The notes beneath the pieces were generated by a model. It did no database searches. It was not told the origin of the DNA and saw only the letters and a program-made list of their open reading frames with translations. A DNA stretch of 62,388 nt from Lingula anatina (Eukaryota; Brachiopoda; Lingulata; Lingulida; Lingulidae): the NCBI RefSeq assembly GCF_001039355.2, contig NW_019775920.1:93510-155897 (forward strand). The letters run 5' to 3'. This document shows, piece after piece, positions 12,849 through 26,000 of the stretch (within the stretch, counting starts at the first letter, position 1; every line of letters begins with the position of its first letter). A program made the translations under genes and the position numbers.

Positions 12849-15800
12849 CATTAATATCATCATCATGTCTGGTGCCTGGTGCAGGCATCACGGATCATGG
12901 TTCTCCAGTCTACTGTATTTTCAGTCAATTGGATGAGTTCATTATTGTACAGTTGTTGATTTGTTGTGAAGGCATTATAACATATAGTATATATCCTAAA
13001 TATAGAAGACAAAGAAAGCACTTCCATGGTGATGTAACAAGCACGTGCTCGCATTCACAGCCGTGCATGCATTTTAGTTAAAATCACAAAGGACCAAAAT
13101 GGCATCAGAAAATAACGAACATGGCGCCGGTCCCTCTGTCACCAGAGACAGAGGACTCAAGGTGTGCAGCGTGAAAATAACTTTCTGAATTAATAATAAT
13201 AATATTTACTTGAGTCCTAAATCCAAATTTGTTCAGTAGACTTTAAGACGTGAAAGAAATAATATAAAGACTAGTAAAAAATTGATAAAAACAGCAAAAT
13301 TAATTTTAATAAGTAATGTAGAAATTGAAATGTTACTTGACCACTCACTTAAAAAATCATTAAGAAAATCTCCAGTCATAATTTATTCGTTTTGAGTTCC
13401 CTTTTAAAAGTAGCTGGAGAGTCTATCCTAAGCAGTGGAAGTGGCAGTAAATTCCATATAATGCCTAGGCGAATTGCCACCTTAAATTATACTGTATCAA
13501 TATTTAACCCTCTTGAGAATAAAGATGTTTAAAAAATGTAAATTCCATTCCATTCCCATATTAAAAGTTTCAATTTTTATTAAAATAAGATTGGAGTGCC
13601 ATTTGCCTATCACTTTCTGTGGCGGTTTGGTTACTGCCTGCAGTAAGCCAATGAGTAAATTACGTCGGTGTGAAACAGTTTTTAGGTGCAACAGGTAAGA
13701 GAGTTTTTTATCCGGTTGAGCCCTATCTACAAATGTTCTGTTTGTCAAACAGTGGCAAGTTAGCAGGCTGATGAACTGTTGCCATGGTGACGTAGGTGTG
13801 TTGTCTAATGATAGCTGAGCAACTATTTTACTGTGTTTACTGTGTTACTTCATCTGCTGAGGTGGGGCGATTCCAGCACAAACGATACCAACTTGATGAT
13901 CCTCTTGGTAATTTCCTCTTTTGTACTGTTCAGTCACAAGTCTTCGAATACCTTTTGATGATTCAAAAGTTCCAGTTCAGTACGGTAAACAACTTACAGT
14001 TGTCTCCGACTGGTTGTTCATGCCATATGCTTGACTTGGAGATAAAGCCTTAATCCATGTATGCCGAGAAATGCACTTTTACACAATTTAAAGTTTCGAC
14101 ATACCAGATCCCCGTAGTACAAAACTCTGCCCGTGTCCCTCCCCCAACACACACCCACGCACACGCACACGCACACACACCTCCCCCGCACCTGTCTGCA
14201 CCACAAATAGCTGATATCGTCTCCAAGACGGCTCTGACGGCCCCTACCCACACATATTCTCTCCACCATGTTCTTAATAACATTACCCTACAGACGCATG
14301 CTTATGGTTGCATGGTCAAACAGATAGAGCGGTTGCTGTAACCAGTCCAACAGAACTCGCTCTAATAGTGCGGTAATAGCCGGATTGCTATTTGGATAAT
14401 CTTTTCTTTCACCACGAAGTCTTTGAACCCAATCGAAGAGTCCTTAATTGTTTATAATTAACTTCTCCATTTCCTTGCAATGAGTAACATAGTGAGCACA
14501 TTAGTGTGATTTATGTGGGGGTGAAGAGCACAAGGCCGCGCGCCATCCGTGTGAGATGGCAGGGGACTTTTTACACAAAGTTTCAACGAGCTCCGAGAGT
14601 GCTCTGTTGTGGTCAGCATTAGCAGCTGATTCAGTGTCGATAACTGTGCAGTTGGAAGTGCTGTAAATTCTCCTAAATTCACCTCGTAAAAGTCTCAAAG
14701 TGATAAGAGAATTTGTAATGACTGCTGTGAGAATATATAGATTACCTGTCATTTACTGTAGTTCATCACAGCCACTAATTGTCGATAATGTTGTGAAATA
14801 GCTTGTTATTCACTTGTATAGATAGCATCCATTAGGACGTGTAACTCACTGTATATACATGTACATAATATAAATGTATATCCTTATATATCGTATAAAT
14901 AATGTAGTCTAGTCAGCCTGCAAATTTATCCTCATACCATTAGTGATTTATAAATGTTTTATTTTAATAATGTTAATTTTTAACGCGTAGTTTCAACCTT
15001 GGTTCGTCCTGTACAGCCCAGTTCATTTGGTGTAGATATATAAATCGCACAGGCGGCGTATCAACAAGGAAAAATATACATTGTGCGCCACATGCGCTGT
15101 GCAAAGGTTGATAACATCATGTTTTNTACTAATAATCGTTATCATAACAGACTTAGGCCGCTTTAAAACAGTGCCGCGTAACGTCCAAGTCAAAACTTGG
15201 AAACGTTCCTGGAGCTCCGGAATCTCTCTTGTTGACTTGGAGATTATATACTCTTATACAGAAGAATAAAACGTAATCCCTATTGGGCACTGAGAAGATA
15301 AAAGTACCATTTAAGATTAGGAAAAGCTACTATCAGCTGCTGTGTGAAAGTTTTCAGATTTTTTCCCCAATTTTTCGGTTAACGTCTACTCTTGTTTACA
15401 ATGTCATTATTTACACAAAACAAAATTTCTACTTGTTTTGAATACAAAACGATATAGGCCTACGAGAGTTAAAATTGAAAAATGAAATGGGGTTTTAATT
15501 AGGAGAAAATGCTGTACATAGAGTTTCGCTAAATAAATTATTGAAGAAAAATAAACACATATATAAATTTATTGAATAGGTTGGTATTTGAAATGTAGCA
15601 ACAAGAGCATCTAAGAATAATACATTTTCTGTTACGTGTATGTGTCTGGTCATGTTTTATAATCCTGCAGTAAATACTTATAAAGTCATTTACTATCTAC
15701 TACTTATCCGACTCGCATGTCGGTGGTATAATTTTTCGTTACAGTGACGAAAATGCGATTTATTTTATGAAACTGAAATTATAACAAGGGGGTTTGATTT

Positions 15801-16928
15801 GGCTAGTGTGTAAACGTTGTCGATATGGTTCCTGTAAAGGCAGTGACGGACTTGCACTTTTACACCAATAAATTACGACCAAGGCCAAGAAGCTAAATAC
15901 TTCGGGGTGTAATTGGTGTAAATGCTGTGAATTTGTCTTGAAATTCAGTTTATTTATATATCTATGTTCAGTGCCTCTCTTTGCGTTGTGCATGGCTCTG
16001 TTGTTTTTTGAATTCCAAGACTTGTTTTGTTTCATAAATATAGATATTACTCTTCCCGCCAATATGCGTTTCGATATTTTATTGATGGTCACTGCTCCCA
16101 TAAAACGATATAAAGATTTGGACAACGTAAATTTTAATTCATCACCTGTGTTATTCTTTCCAGGGCGTTGGGAATGAGCTCAATCTCTATTAACACAGAG
16201 CAGATCTGTGACGAACTCATAGGACTTAACAACAGACAGAAAGTATTATGTAAGAGGAACGTGGAGATAATGAACAGTGTCACTATGGGAGCAAGAACTG
16301 CCATCGACGAATGTCAGTACCAGTTTAAGAACAGACGCTGGAATTGTAGCACAGTGGATCCAGTGTCAGTGTTCGGCAATGTGCTTGACCAAGGTAAGGT
16401 AGAGGTTGAGGACAGATCAGAACTGCTTGACCAAGGTAAGGTAGAGGTTAAGGACAGGTCAGAACTGCTTGACCAAGGTAAGGTAGAGGTTGAGGACAGG
16501 TCAGAACTGCTTGACCAAGGTAAGGTAGAGGTTGAGGACAGGTCAGAACTGCTTGACCAAGGTAAGGTAGAGGTTGAGGACAGGTCAGAACTGCTTGACC
16601 AAGGTAAGGTAGAGGTTGAGGACAGGTCAGAACTGCTTGACCAAGGTAAGGTAGAGGTTGAGGACAGGTCAGAACTGCTTGACCAAGGTAAGGTAGAGGT
16701 TGAGGACAGGTCAGAACTGCTTGACCAAGGTAAGGTAGAGGTTGAGGACAGGTCAGAACTGCTTGACCAAGGTAAGGTAGAGGTTGAGGACAGGTCAAAA
16801 CTGGCACCAGTAAGCACTGCCCATGGTCAGCTCAACCTGGCCATTGAAAATAGTCAAGGTGGACAGCTGTTGGTCTTGTTAAGAAATAGGAAACGAAAAA
16901 TGTCCTCAATATATATTCTATAAAGTTC

Positions 16929-17002
<74 letters not shown>

Positions 17003-20000
17003 CATAAATATCATGATCATGTCTCAGGCCTGGTGCAGGCATCACGGATCATGGTTCTCCAGTCTACTGTATTTTCAGTCAATTGGATGAGTTCATTATT
17101 GTCCATGATGTTGATTTGTTGTGAAGGCATTATAACACAAAGTATATATCCTAAATATAGAAGACAAAGAAAGCACTTCCATGGTGATGTAACAAGCACG
17201 TGCTGGCATTCACAGCCGTGCATGCATTTTAGTTAAAATCACAAAGGACCAAAATGGCATCAGAAAATAACGAATATGGCGCCGGTCCCTCTGTCACCAG
17301 AGACAGAGGACTCAAGGTGTGCAGCGTGAAAATAACTTTCTGAATTAATAATTATAATATTTACTTGAGTCTTAAATCCAAATTTGTTCAGTAGACTTTA
17401 AAACGTGAAAGAAATAATATAAAGGCTAGTAAAAAATTGATAAAAACAGCAAAATTAATTTTAAAAAGTAATGTAGAAATTAAAATGTTACTTGACCACT
17501 CACTTAAAAAATCATTAAGAAAATCTCCAGTCATAATTTATTCGTTTTGAGTTCCCTTTTAAAAGTAGCTGGAGAGTCTATCCTAAGCAGTGGAAGTGGC
17601 AGTAAATTCCATATAATGCCTAGGCGAATTGCCACCTTAAATTATACTGTATCAATATTTAACCCTCTTGAGAATAAAGATGTTTAAAAAAAGTAAATTC
17701 CATTCCATTCCCATATTAAAAGTTTCAATTTTTATTAAAATAAGATTGGAGTGCCATTTGCCTATCACTTTCTGTGGCGGTTTGGTTACTGCCTGCAGTA
17801 AGCCAATGAGTAAATTACGTCGGTGTGAAACAGTTTTTAGGTGCAACAGGTAAGAGAGTTTTTTATCCGGTTGAGACCTATCTACAAATGTTCTGTTTGT
17901 CAAACAGTGGCAAGTTAGCAGGCTGATGGACTGTTGCCATGGTGACGTAGGTGTGTTGTCTAATGATAGCTGAGCAACTGTGTTTACTGTGTTTACTGTG
18001 TTACTTCATCTGCTGAGGTGGGGCGATTCCAGCACAAACGATACCAACTAATTTCCTCTTTTGTACTGTTCAGTCACAAGACTTCGAATACCTTTTGATG
18101 ATTCAAAAGTTCCAGTTCAGTACGGTAAACAACTTACAGTTATCTCCGACTGGTTGTTCATGCCATATGCCTGACTTAAAGATAAAGCCTTAATCCATGT
18201 ATGCCGAGAAATGCACTTTTACACAATTTAAAGTTTCGACATACCAGATCCCCGTAGTACAAAACTCTGCCCGTGCCCCTCCCCCAACACACACCCACGC
18301 ACACGCACACGCACACACACACACACACACCTCCCCCGCACCTGTCTGCACCACAAGTAGCTTATATCGTCTCCAAGACGTCTCTGACGGCCCCTACCCA
18401 CACATATTCTCTCCACCATGTTCTTAATAACATTACCCTACAGGCGCATGCTTTTGGTTGCATGGTCAAACAGATAGAGCGGTTGCTGTAACCAGTCCAA
18501 CAGAACTTGCTCTAATAGTGCGGTAATAGCCGGATTGCTATTTGGATAATCTTTTCTTTCACCACGAAGTCTTTGAACCCAATCGAAGAGTCCTTAATTG
18601 TTTATAATTAACTTCTCCATTTCCTTGCAATGAGTAACATAGTGAGCACATTAGTGTGATTTATGTGGGGGTGAAGAGCACGAGGCCGCGCGCCATCCGT
18701 GTGAGATGGCAGGGGACTTTTTACACAAAGTTTCAACGAGCTCCGAGAGTGCTCTGTTGTGGTCAGCATTAGCAGCTGATTCAGTGTCGATAACTGTGCA
18801 GTTGGAAGTGCTGTAAATTCTCCTAAATTCACCTCGTAAAAGTCTCAAAGTAATAAGAGAATTTGTAATGACTGCTGTGAGAATATATAGATTACCTGTC
18901 ATTTACTGTAGTTCATCACAGCCACTAATTGTCGAAAATGTTGTGAAATAGCTTGTTATTCACTTGTATAGATAGCATCCATTAGGACGTGTAACTCACT
19001 GTATATACATGTACATAATATAAATGTATATCCTTATATATCGTATAAATAATGTAGTCTAGTCAGCCTGCAAATTTATCCTCATACCATTAGTGATTTA
19101 TAAATGTTTTATTTTAATAATGTTAATTTTTAACGCGTAGTTTCAACCTTGGTTCGTCCTGTACAGCCCAGTTCATTTGGTGTAGACATATAAATCGCAC
19201 AGGCGGCGTATCAACAAGGAAAAATATACATTGTGCGCCACATGCGCTGTGCAAAGGTTGATAACATCATGTTTTTAAGTCAGGAAGGTAAACTTTTTAT
19301 AGAAATTTGTATTCTTCTTTTAATTGAATAGTTACAAAAATTGCGAAGAGGCAAATATTCTAAAAGAACTAAGAAACAAAGAGAGAGAAAAAATATAATT
19401 ACATTTTCCGGAAAGGTGATTTTTTCCCCTCAAACGTATCTTTTGACCCCTGTTTCTGACGCAAGGGCATGACATCGTAATAGACAATAATGTACAGAGA
19501 AAACTTACCGAGCAGGAAAGAAAACATTCTAGCCTGGAGGAATAATATTCGACCAGGAATCAACAGATTAGCTACATTGATGTGGTTGAAATAGATGCAA
19601 CTGATTAATTTTCCCATTCTCTCCTCCCATCGGGCAAATCGTTTCCAGCAATGCTGGATAAGCAGGCGTGTGTGAAATGGGCTGGTTAGCTAAACGAAGG
19701 AATTGGAATCAACTGACTTTCCCCTCTTTTTCGACCCAGGGTATGTAAGCCAAATTTACAATGTAGACATTTGATTTGGAGCAAGGAAACAGTGTTGATA
19801 AAGCTCCACGTTGTTTATTCTGTACATTTTTTTATTCTAACTGGATCTACTGATAAAGCTGGTATTTGTTTCAAAGAACTACAAAGGGCTGAAAAACGCT
19901 CTGATCTTTCACCGCGGGATCCCGGTGTGAGAGTGTGAAACGAACATGTAGCCTGGAGACATACATGCACGTGCACGTGACAGACTACTTCCGGTGCCAT

Positions 20001-23000
20001 TCGCCCACATAGAGCAAGTAGAGATAATGTAGAGTTTATCTTTAGTAAGTGGTCAAATGACTGAGAAAGTACATCGATAAATAGTGGATCTTTTGTGCAA
20101 TAACATGCATATTAGTTCGCTAAGTGCCTTGTATGGAATGTTTTTTATTCGGGTTCAAAATTTGCCTCCGTACTATTTACTTGTACCTAGACCCCGGTAT
20201 ACATGTAACATCCTTAAAAATGCTTTAAAGCTTGCTTTTGTTTTATCGTTAAACGTGACCTGTGTGACTCATGGGAGGAAACTGAAAACTAACCAAAGTT
20301 CTACCATGTTATCCCTTACTGGAACAATATTCATTTTAGGTTATTTCTTTTTTCAAGGGTGGAGGGGTCGAATATGTTCTCAGGAAATTTAACTTGCTTT
20401 GGAGTTTTATATTTTTTCGACGTGTTGACATCATTTTACCTAATTTAGTAAATAAGACATTGTTGGCAAACTCCTTCAAGGAAAATAAATGGAAAGACAG
20501 AAAAACATTATAATCAGTATAACAACTGCAAATGAAAACAGTGGGGAATTTAAACCTGAAATATTTAGCACAACAGATGCTATGTCCCAATGTTACTGAA
20601 ATAAGAGAGAGGTAAATTAACATTTTCCCTATATGTTAGCTGTTACATGCAAATAAGCAATCAAAAATTTGATATGGTTTTTTGAACCGTTCATTAGACC
20701 CAACAAATAAATTTGGTAGGTTTGTATTATTCAACAAACTAATGCCTTGACTAATGAACTAGGCTTCACTTCACTTGTCTCTGTGGATTATAATGAACAT
20801 GTGTGGATTACAATATTAAAGGTGTAGTGTTAAAACTGTATATCATGAACTATCCCAAACACATTATTTGTTATGAGCGCTTTTTAAACTCACAGGGACA
20901 ACTTAAAGATCACTGTCACTGCACCTGTAAAATCAAACAACAATATTGCTGACACCGGACGCTGCGCAAACACTGCCAGCTGACAGGTTGCTGTGGAGTG
21001 CCTGAAAAAAGTCAGGAGAATTATAACGTCTGAGTCGTGGTTATTTATAGCGTCTCATTTGGTCAGGTATCGCAACATTTCTCCACTCTGTCAATCAGGG
21101 GGATCACTTACATAGTTTGTTTTCAATGTTAATAGAATTAAGTGCCTTCACGCGTTCCTCTCGGTGGGGCGTCAAGTAAGTTAACTTCCTCGTGAACCAC
21201 GAGGCGTAAAGCTACTGGTTTTTACCGCTATCAGGCTCGCACTGCTAATCGCAACGCGTTTAAGATTCTTAATACCATCATTTTTAGCTCGAAAGCTATT
21301 TATTAATTGCGTAAATCTTAATTAGATAAACGTACGTAAATGAATTTAATCAGTGTATCTCGCAGTAAGACGGTAGTTTACGACCCAGAACGAAACCGCT
21401 CTCTCTCTCTGTGTCTCAGCAAGCCGACATGAAATCTTTCTCTATATCGTAAACTAATCAGCAAGAGCTGAGATTGGCGGCTGCTGAGGGCGAACGTTTC
21501 AACACTTGGGCTTCCCGAGCTTCCCTCCCGCCAGGTGTTGAAATGCTTAGCGTTAGGGTAGATTAATGAAAAAGAAGGTTTGGGAAAATGAAGTTGGTAT
21601 ATTAGCACATGCCGCAAGCGTCTAAGGTGCTTGGGGTAATGGAGTCGAGGTGTTGAACTCGCGTTCCTTATTGCTTAATGGCGGAGTGTTTGTGGTCGTT
21701 AAATGTGGTACTGCCTAACAATTAAACAACTGAAAACGCGCAGTCTGAATTCAAGTTAATGCAATTGGCAGTAGTTTGTCGCGAGAACAGGAAAAGCGCG
21801 GTACACAGCCTGAAAACATATTTTCAGAACGTTTGTGCTATTACATATGTAAACGAATTTATTACCACTCATTTGGTGGGATTTGTTGTAAACCGGAGGA
21901 GCAGTAAGTGTTCAAGGGTGCTTTCCCAGAGATTTAGATCGACTTAAAGATTAAGTTTTAGATCGACCTAACTCCCTGGGGGTTCAGGCTAAATTGCAGT
22001 CAGCCGAGCGGACACCATAGTTAATTACCCCCTTACAGCTTTTAGTAGGCGGGACAGACGCTTAAGCCGGCCAAGCTGACAGTAATCTAGTGAGACTCCC
22101 CACAGGGATAGATCGATCTAAAAATCTATGGAAATGGGGTGCAAGTGTTAAATAAAAAACCGAAATGTTTGAAGGGTACATACACATATGTATAGTGAAA
22201 GAAGAAAGGTCTCTAAATGCAAACATTACGCTTTTTTATGCGCTTAAAACATCCCTGGTAAATGCAACAATTTACCTGTTACCACCAAGGTACACTGTCA
22301 GAAATACGAGTTATTTCCCGTTTTCTAGATGTTAATTTGTACATTTTACCGTTCGAGTGAAATTCGCCATGCTACATTTTTTAAAAACTAAAAACAGATA
22401 TACCTTTGTGATTAAAAAATTGTTCACATTCCCGGATAATTTCATTTTGCCACATAAAGGTGTAATGTTCAATGTGTGCAATTAAACTTACTAGAAGTTG
22501 CTTGTGTCTAATAGTCAAAGTTTATTAAACTTAAAGAACGAAAGATAGCCAGTTGAATTCACCCTGCAGGCCCGCAATGTTTGAATCAACACCCAATATA
22601 GGCTAATGATTGAGTTTGAAAATTAGATACAACTTTGAAATCTTACCACATATAATACACATTCTTTATTGGTATAATATCAACACAAATTGCTGTCCTC
22701 TCACTAGGGGATCATTATAATTTGATCTTAAATTCAATGTAAATTTAATGCCGATGATAAAAATCAATCCACATGTACAACTGAATCTTGAACCTATTAT
22801 ACTCTTTTTGTGGTTACAAATCTGGATCAAAACAACAATTACATTGTTGCTTTTTCAACGTTGAATCAATGTTGAATCTTTGTTGATCAGCGTCGATCTT
22901 AACTAAATATAACTAAAATGCAATGTTTAATTGATTTAATGCGACTGCTGTGCGTGTTTAATGTTTACTGAGAAAGAACGTGTTGTACAGGCCATTCCAG

Positions 23001-26000
23001 ATAGAACGTGGCGTAGAGGCCAAACCAGTCTGAATATGAAGAAACTTGGAAATACCGATGCCATTATTGCCACGCTGAAATTGTTAACCTTTTTGTGCGT
23101 TTTACCTAAATTATTGTCAACAGTACTTAAATTTAAACACGTGAGGATTGTAACTTACAAAAACAAAAAGTACCATTTCGTTTTTATGCAATGTCTTTAT
23201 AACTTATTTTAGGCACGAGGGAAGCAGCGTTCGTTCACGCCATATCTGCGGCAGGTGTCGCCCACAGCGTAACGCGGGCTTGCAGTAGCGGAGAACTAGA
23301 AAAATGTGGTTGTGATAGGACAATTAATGGAAAGAGCCCGGATGGATTTACCTGGTCCGGATGCTCGGATAACATAGCCTATGGAAATGCGTTTTCCAAA
23401 GCGTTTGTGGACGCCAGGGAAAGACACCGGCATAAAGGGGGAGGAAGGGCGCTCATGAACCTGCACAACAACGAGGCCGGAAGACGGGTAGGTGTGACAT
23501 TGCGCATGCGCCAGGCGGTAGGTCAAAAAGACACGTGCCTTGGCGGCAGGAAAACTTCCCTTCTTGTTGTCTTAACCCAGAATTGTTGTATTCTAGTTTA
23601 CACTAAGTGTCTAATTCCCGGAGGTCTATGTATGCATTATTACTGTTACGGTAAGCAGGGTAGCCGCACCCTGAGCTTCAGAGATAACTTGGCACTAACC
23701 TCTTCACTATAGCCTATCTTCATCGTGTCAAGTTACCTCTGATCACATTCGATTGCCCCCGCCGCCCGCCAATCAAATTTAAAGCCCGCACTCAATGACT
23801 CATTGAACGATCTAGCCAATGAACGCGAACGAGTCAAAGCGCGCTTTGTTCAAATCCGGACCAATCAAAGATAAGGCTGAATATCAGGGACTTGCCGTAA
23901 CCTGTGGGCAGCACGCAAAATACATCATCCCTCAGTAGATAATGATGCAGGGCCTCAAACTGCTCTGCTTTTAATTCCGATATACTCATATTTTGCAAAG
24001 AATCAAGAGATAACTTAACACATTATTTTACGTAGTCACTCGTAGGAGACGCCATGCTTTCTTTGTGTACGGTTATGCACCTTGAACTACTCGGATGTCT
24101 CCGCACTCGACAATAACTTTGTTGTTAGTATGGAGCTTGCGGAATCAGCCGAGGATTGCCGATTGACGGTCAACCAATCAGCGTTTTCACCAAACTTTGG
24201 TGAAAAATTTTGAAACTTGGATTCGATTGGCTTATATAAACTAGGTCAAACTATTTTCGTCAGAGGTAACTTGACACGATGAAGATAGGCTATTGTGAAG
24301 AGGTTAGTGTCAAGTTATCTCTGAAGCTCAGGGTGGGTAGCCGAGGCCAATATTGCTACCTGTATCCACAGGGTAGCAGGTACTTATGCGCCCCCTCAGT
24401 ACATTAGATACATGCTGCTTCAGGTGTTCATTTTATTGGTACATAACTACCATCCTAATGACAGTAAGTAGTCACTTAGTCGAGTTCTTCTGAAAAATCA
24501 AGGATTTGAGGAGAGCCCAAAATGCTTTTTAATGTTCATCTGGCAATCCGGGAAAAGTTAGGCCGCACACTCTCCCTCATAATGCTTTCTAGAACCTAGT
24601 TGCTGATATTAAAGTAAACACATTAAGACTCCCCTAATAAGAACCCATCTCTTTTTCAAAGTGATTTTTTACGCCGACACCTCAGCTTTGACATTACTGT
24701 GGTAAAGTCAACATTCATCTCTCCGTACGTGAGTGATGACTGTTTGAATCGTCATGCGTTTCTGCCTTATTATAATGGGGGCTAAGGCTGACTTACAACT
24801 GTATTTTCTGTACGTGTGCCCCTTTTCATGTGCGCCTACCTTCCTTCGTCTTATCGAGCGAGATAAGAGCACGTGAAACATGTCCCCCCTCATTTTAACA
24901 ATTGATATCATTATTTCGAGCTCTTGTTTCTAAAAACCGAAAAAGTATCATAAATGTTGGATGGTATGATTTGCGCCATTTTTACAGATATCTGCATTGG
25001 TAAACTTTCTTTCGTTTCTTAAGTGTAAGAATGTGTGCCTTGTGAAAGTATTTGATTCAGCAACTGATATGATTTCATAACTGTACGTGGATATTAGGTT
25101 CACAAGTCCTCTTATGCAAGAGTTTTTGTAAAAAGTTTTAAAAAACGCGTGCCATATTTCATTATTCTAAGGCTCTGATATAAAACTGTCGAAATTTTAG
25201 TAAGGCACGTCGTTGAATGTTCTAGAAGAGTGCTTTGAGAATGGTCTTCTTGTCGTAGCGATAAAAAAGTGAGAGAATGAGTGCTTTTATTGAGTGGGAC
25301 ATCGTCAAATGAAAAGTTTTTGCGTTTGTAGAATACATCAGACTGTATGTCAATATTTGCGCCTTCAAACCGTTGTAACTGTTTCTTTGGGTAGATCTAC
25401 CTTATTTCTTTACCGGGTCTGTCTCTGTACACGGTGTCATATGAACATGACGCAAACGCGTTCTTATTTTTGGTGAGGTAGAACAGCTTTACATTGGAAT
25501 GTTCTGTTACAGAGACATAATTTTAAAAACTGCTAGAATATATCTATGTCATGAAGAAGTCAGTGACATATCCGTGAATATCTAATGAAAAATTAATCTG
25601 TGGTTCTGGAGTTCATATGGCAAACTGGAAAGGAACCGTGTAGCTTTTGGAATAGAATGACAGAGATGAGCTGTGTACACATTTTATTTATGGAAATTTC
25701 ATTTTGTAAGCCTTTATTTAAAGGTCGTGAAATTTTAAAGAATGCGAAATTTTGAAGAATAAACAAAATACCGACATGGATGAAGAACAACGTAGATATT
25801 TCGATGGTTTCTGAGGAATTGGTCAGTGTAATGTATTGAATGTCATATCAAACTCTGACAGAGAAACACATCATTGAAGGTCATTAAAGATGTCACGAGG
25901 TTTTGATGAATAATTAGAATTACACTTATTTGATAAAATGACAATGAAAGTAAACTATTGAAAATATAGGCTGATGTTATAAGAAAAGGATTGATCAGAT

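Larger units (their letters stand above)
11400..15125 (+). repeat. Exon-2 block, copy A
   Basis: This ~3.73-kb segment carries the end of intron 1, Wnt4 exon 2 and part of intron 2. It reappears almost unchanged immediately downstream. Homology begins at CTAATAATCG and ends at ATCATGTTTT just before the single N. Differences from copy B are scattered substitutions, a few small indels and repeat-length changes, the pattern expected of two alleles. Confidence 0.9.
15127..19276 (+). repeat. Exon-2 block, copy B
   Basis: Second copy, about 4.15 kb, collinear with copy A. It is longer mainly through nine extra 42-bp units (378 bp) and a longer AT run. A small deletion lies near 18049 relative to copy A's 13893-13910. 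After ATCATGTTTT it continues into unique intron 2, whereas copy A runs into the N. Confidence 0.9.

Noticed and set aside
12863-14341. Several 60-95 codon frames on both strands around exon 2 copies
   Set aside because: Present equally in both blocks but without splice context, family motifs or start signals; AC-repeat translations account for some.
16383-16802. Possible CRISPR-like array
   Set aside because: Units are contiguous with no spacers, in an animal intron/exon border.
16314-16817. Long antisense open frames with repeated Ser/Leu/Pro peptides
   Set aside because: They are mirror readings of the 42-bp array; any 42-bp repeat with open frames gives such ORFs.
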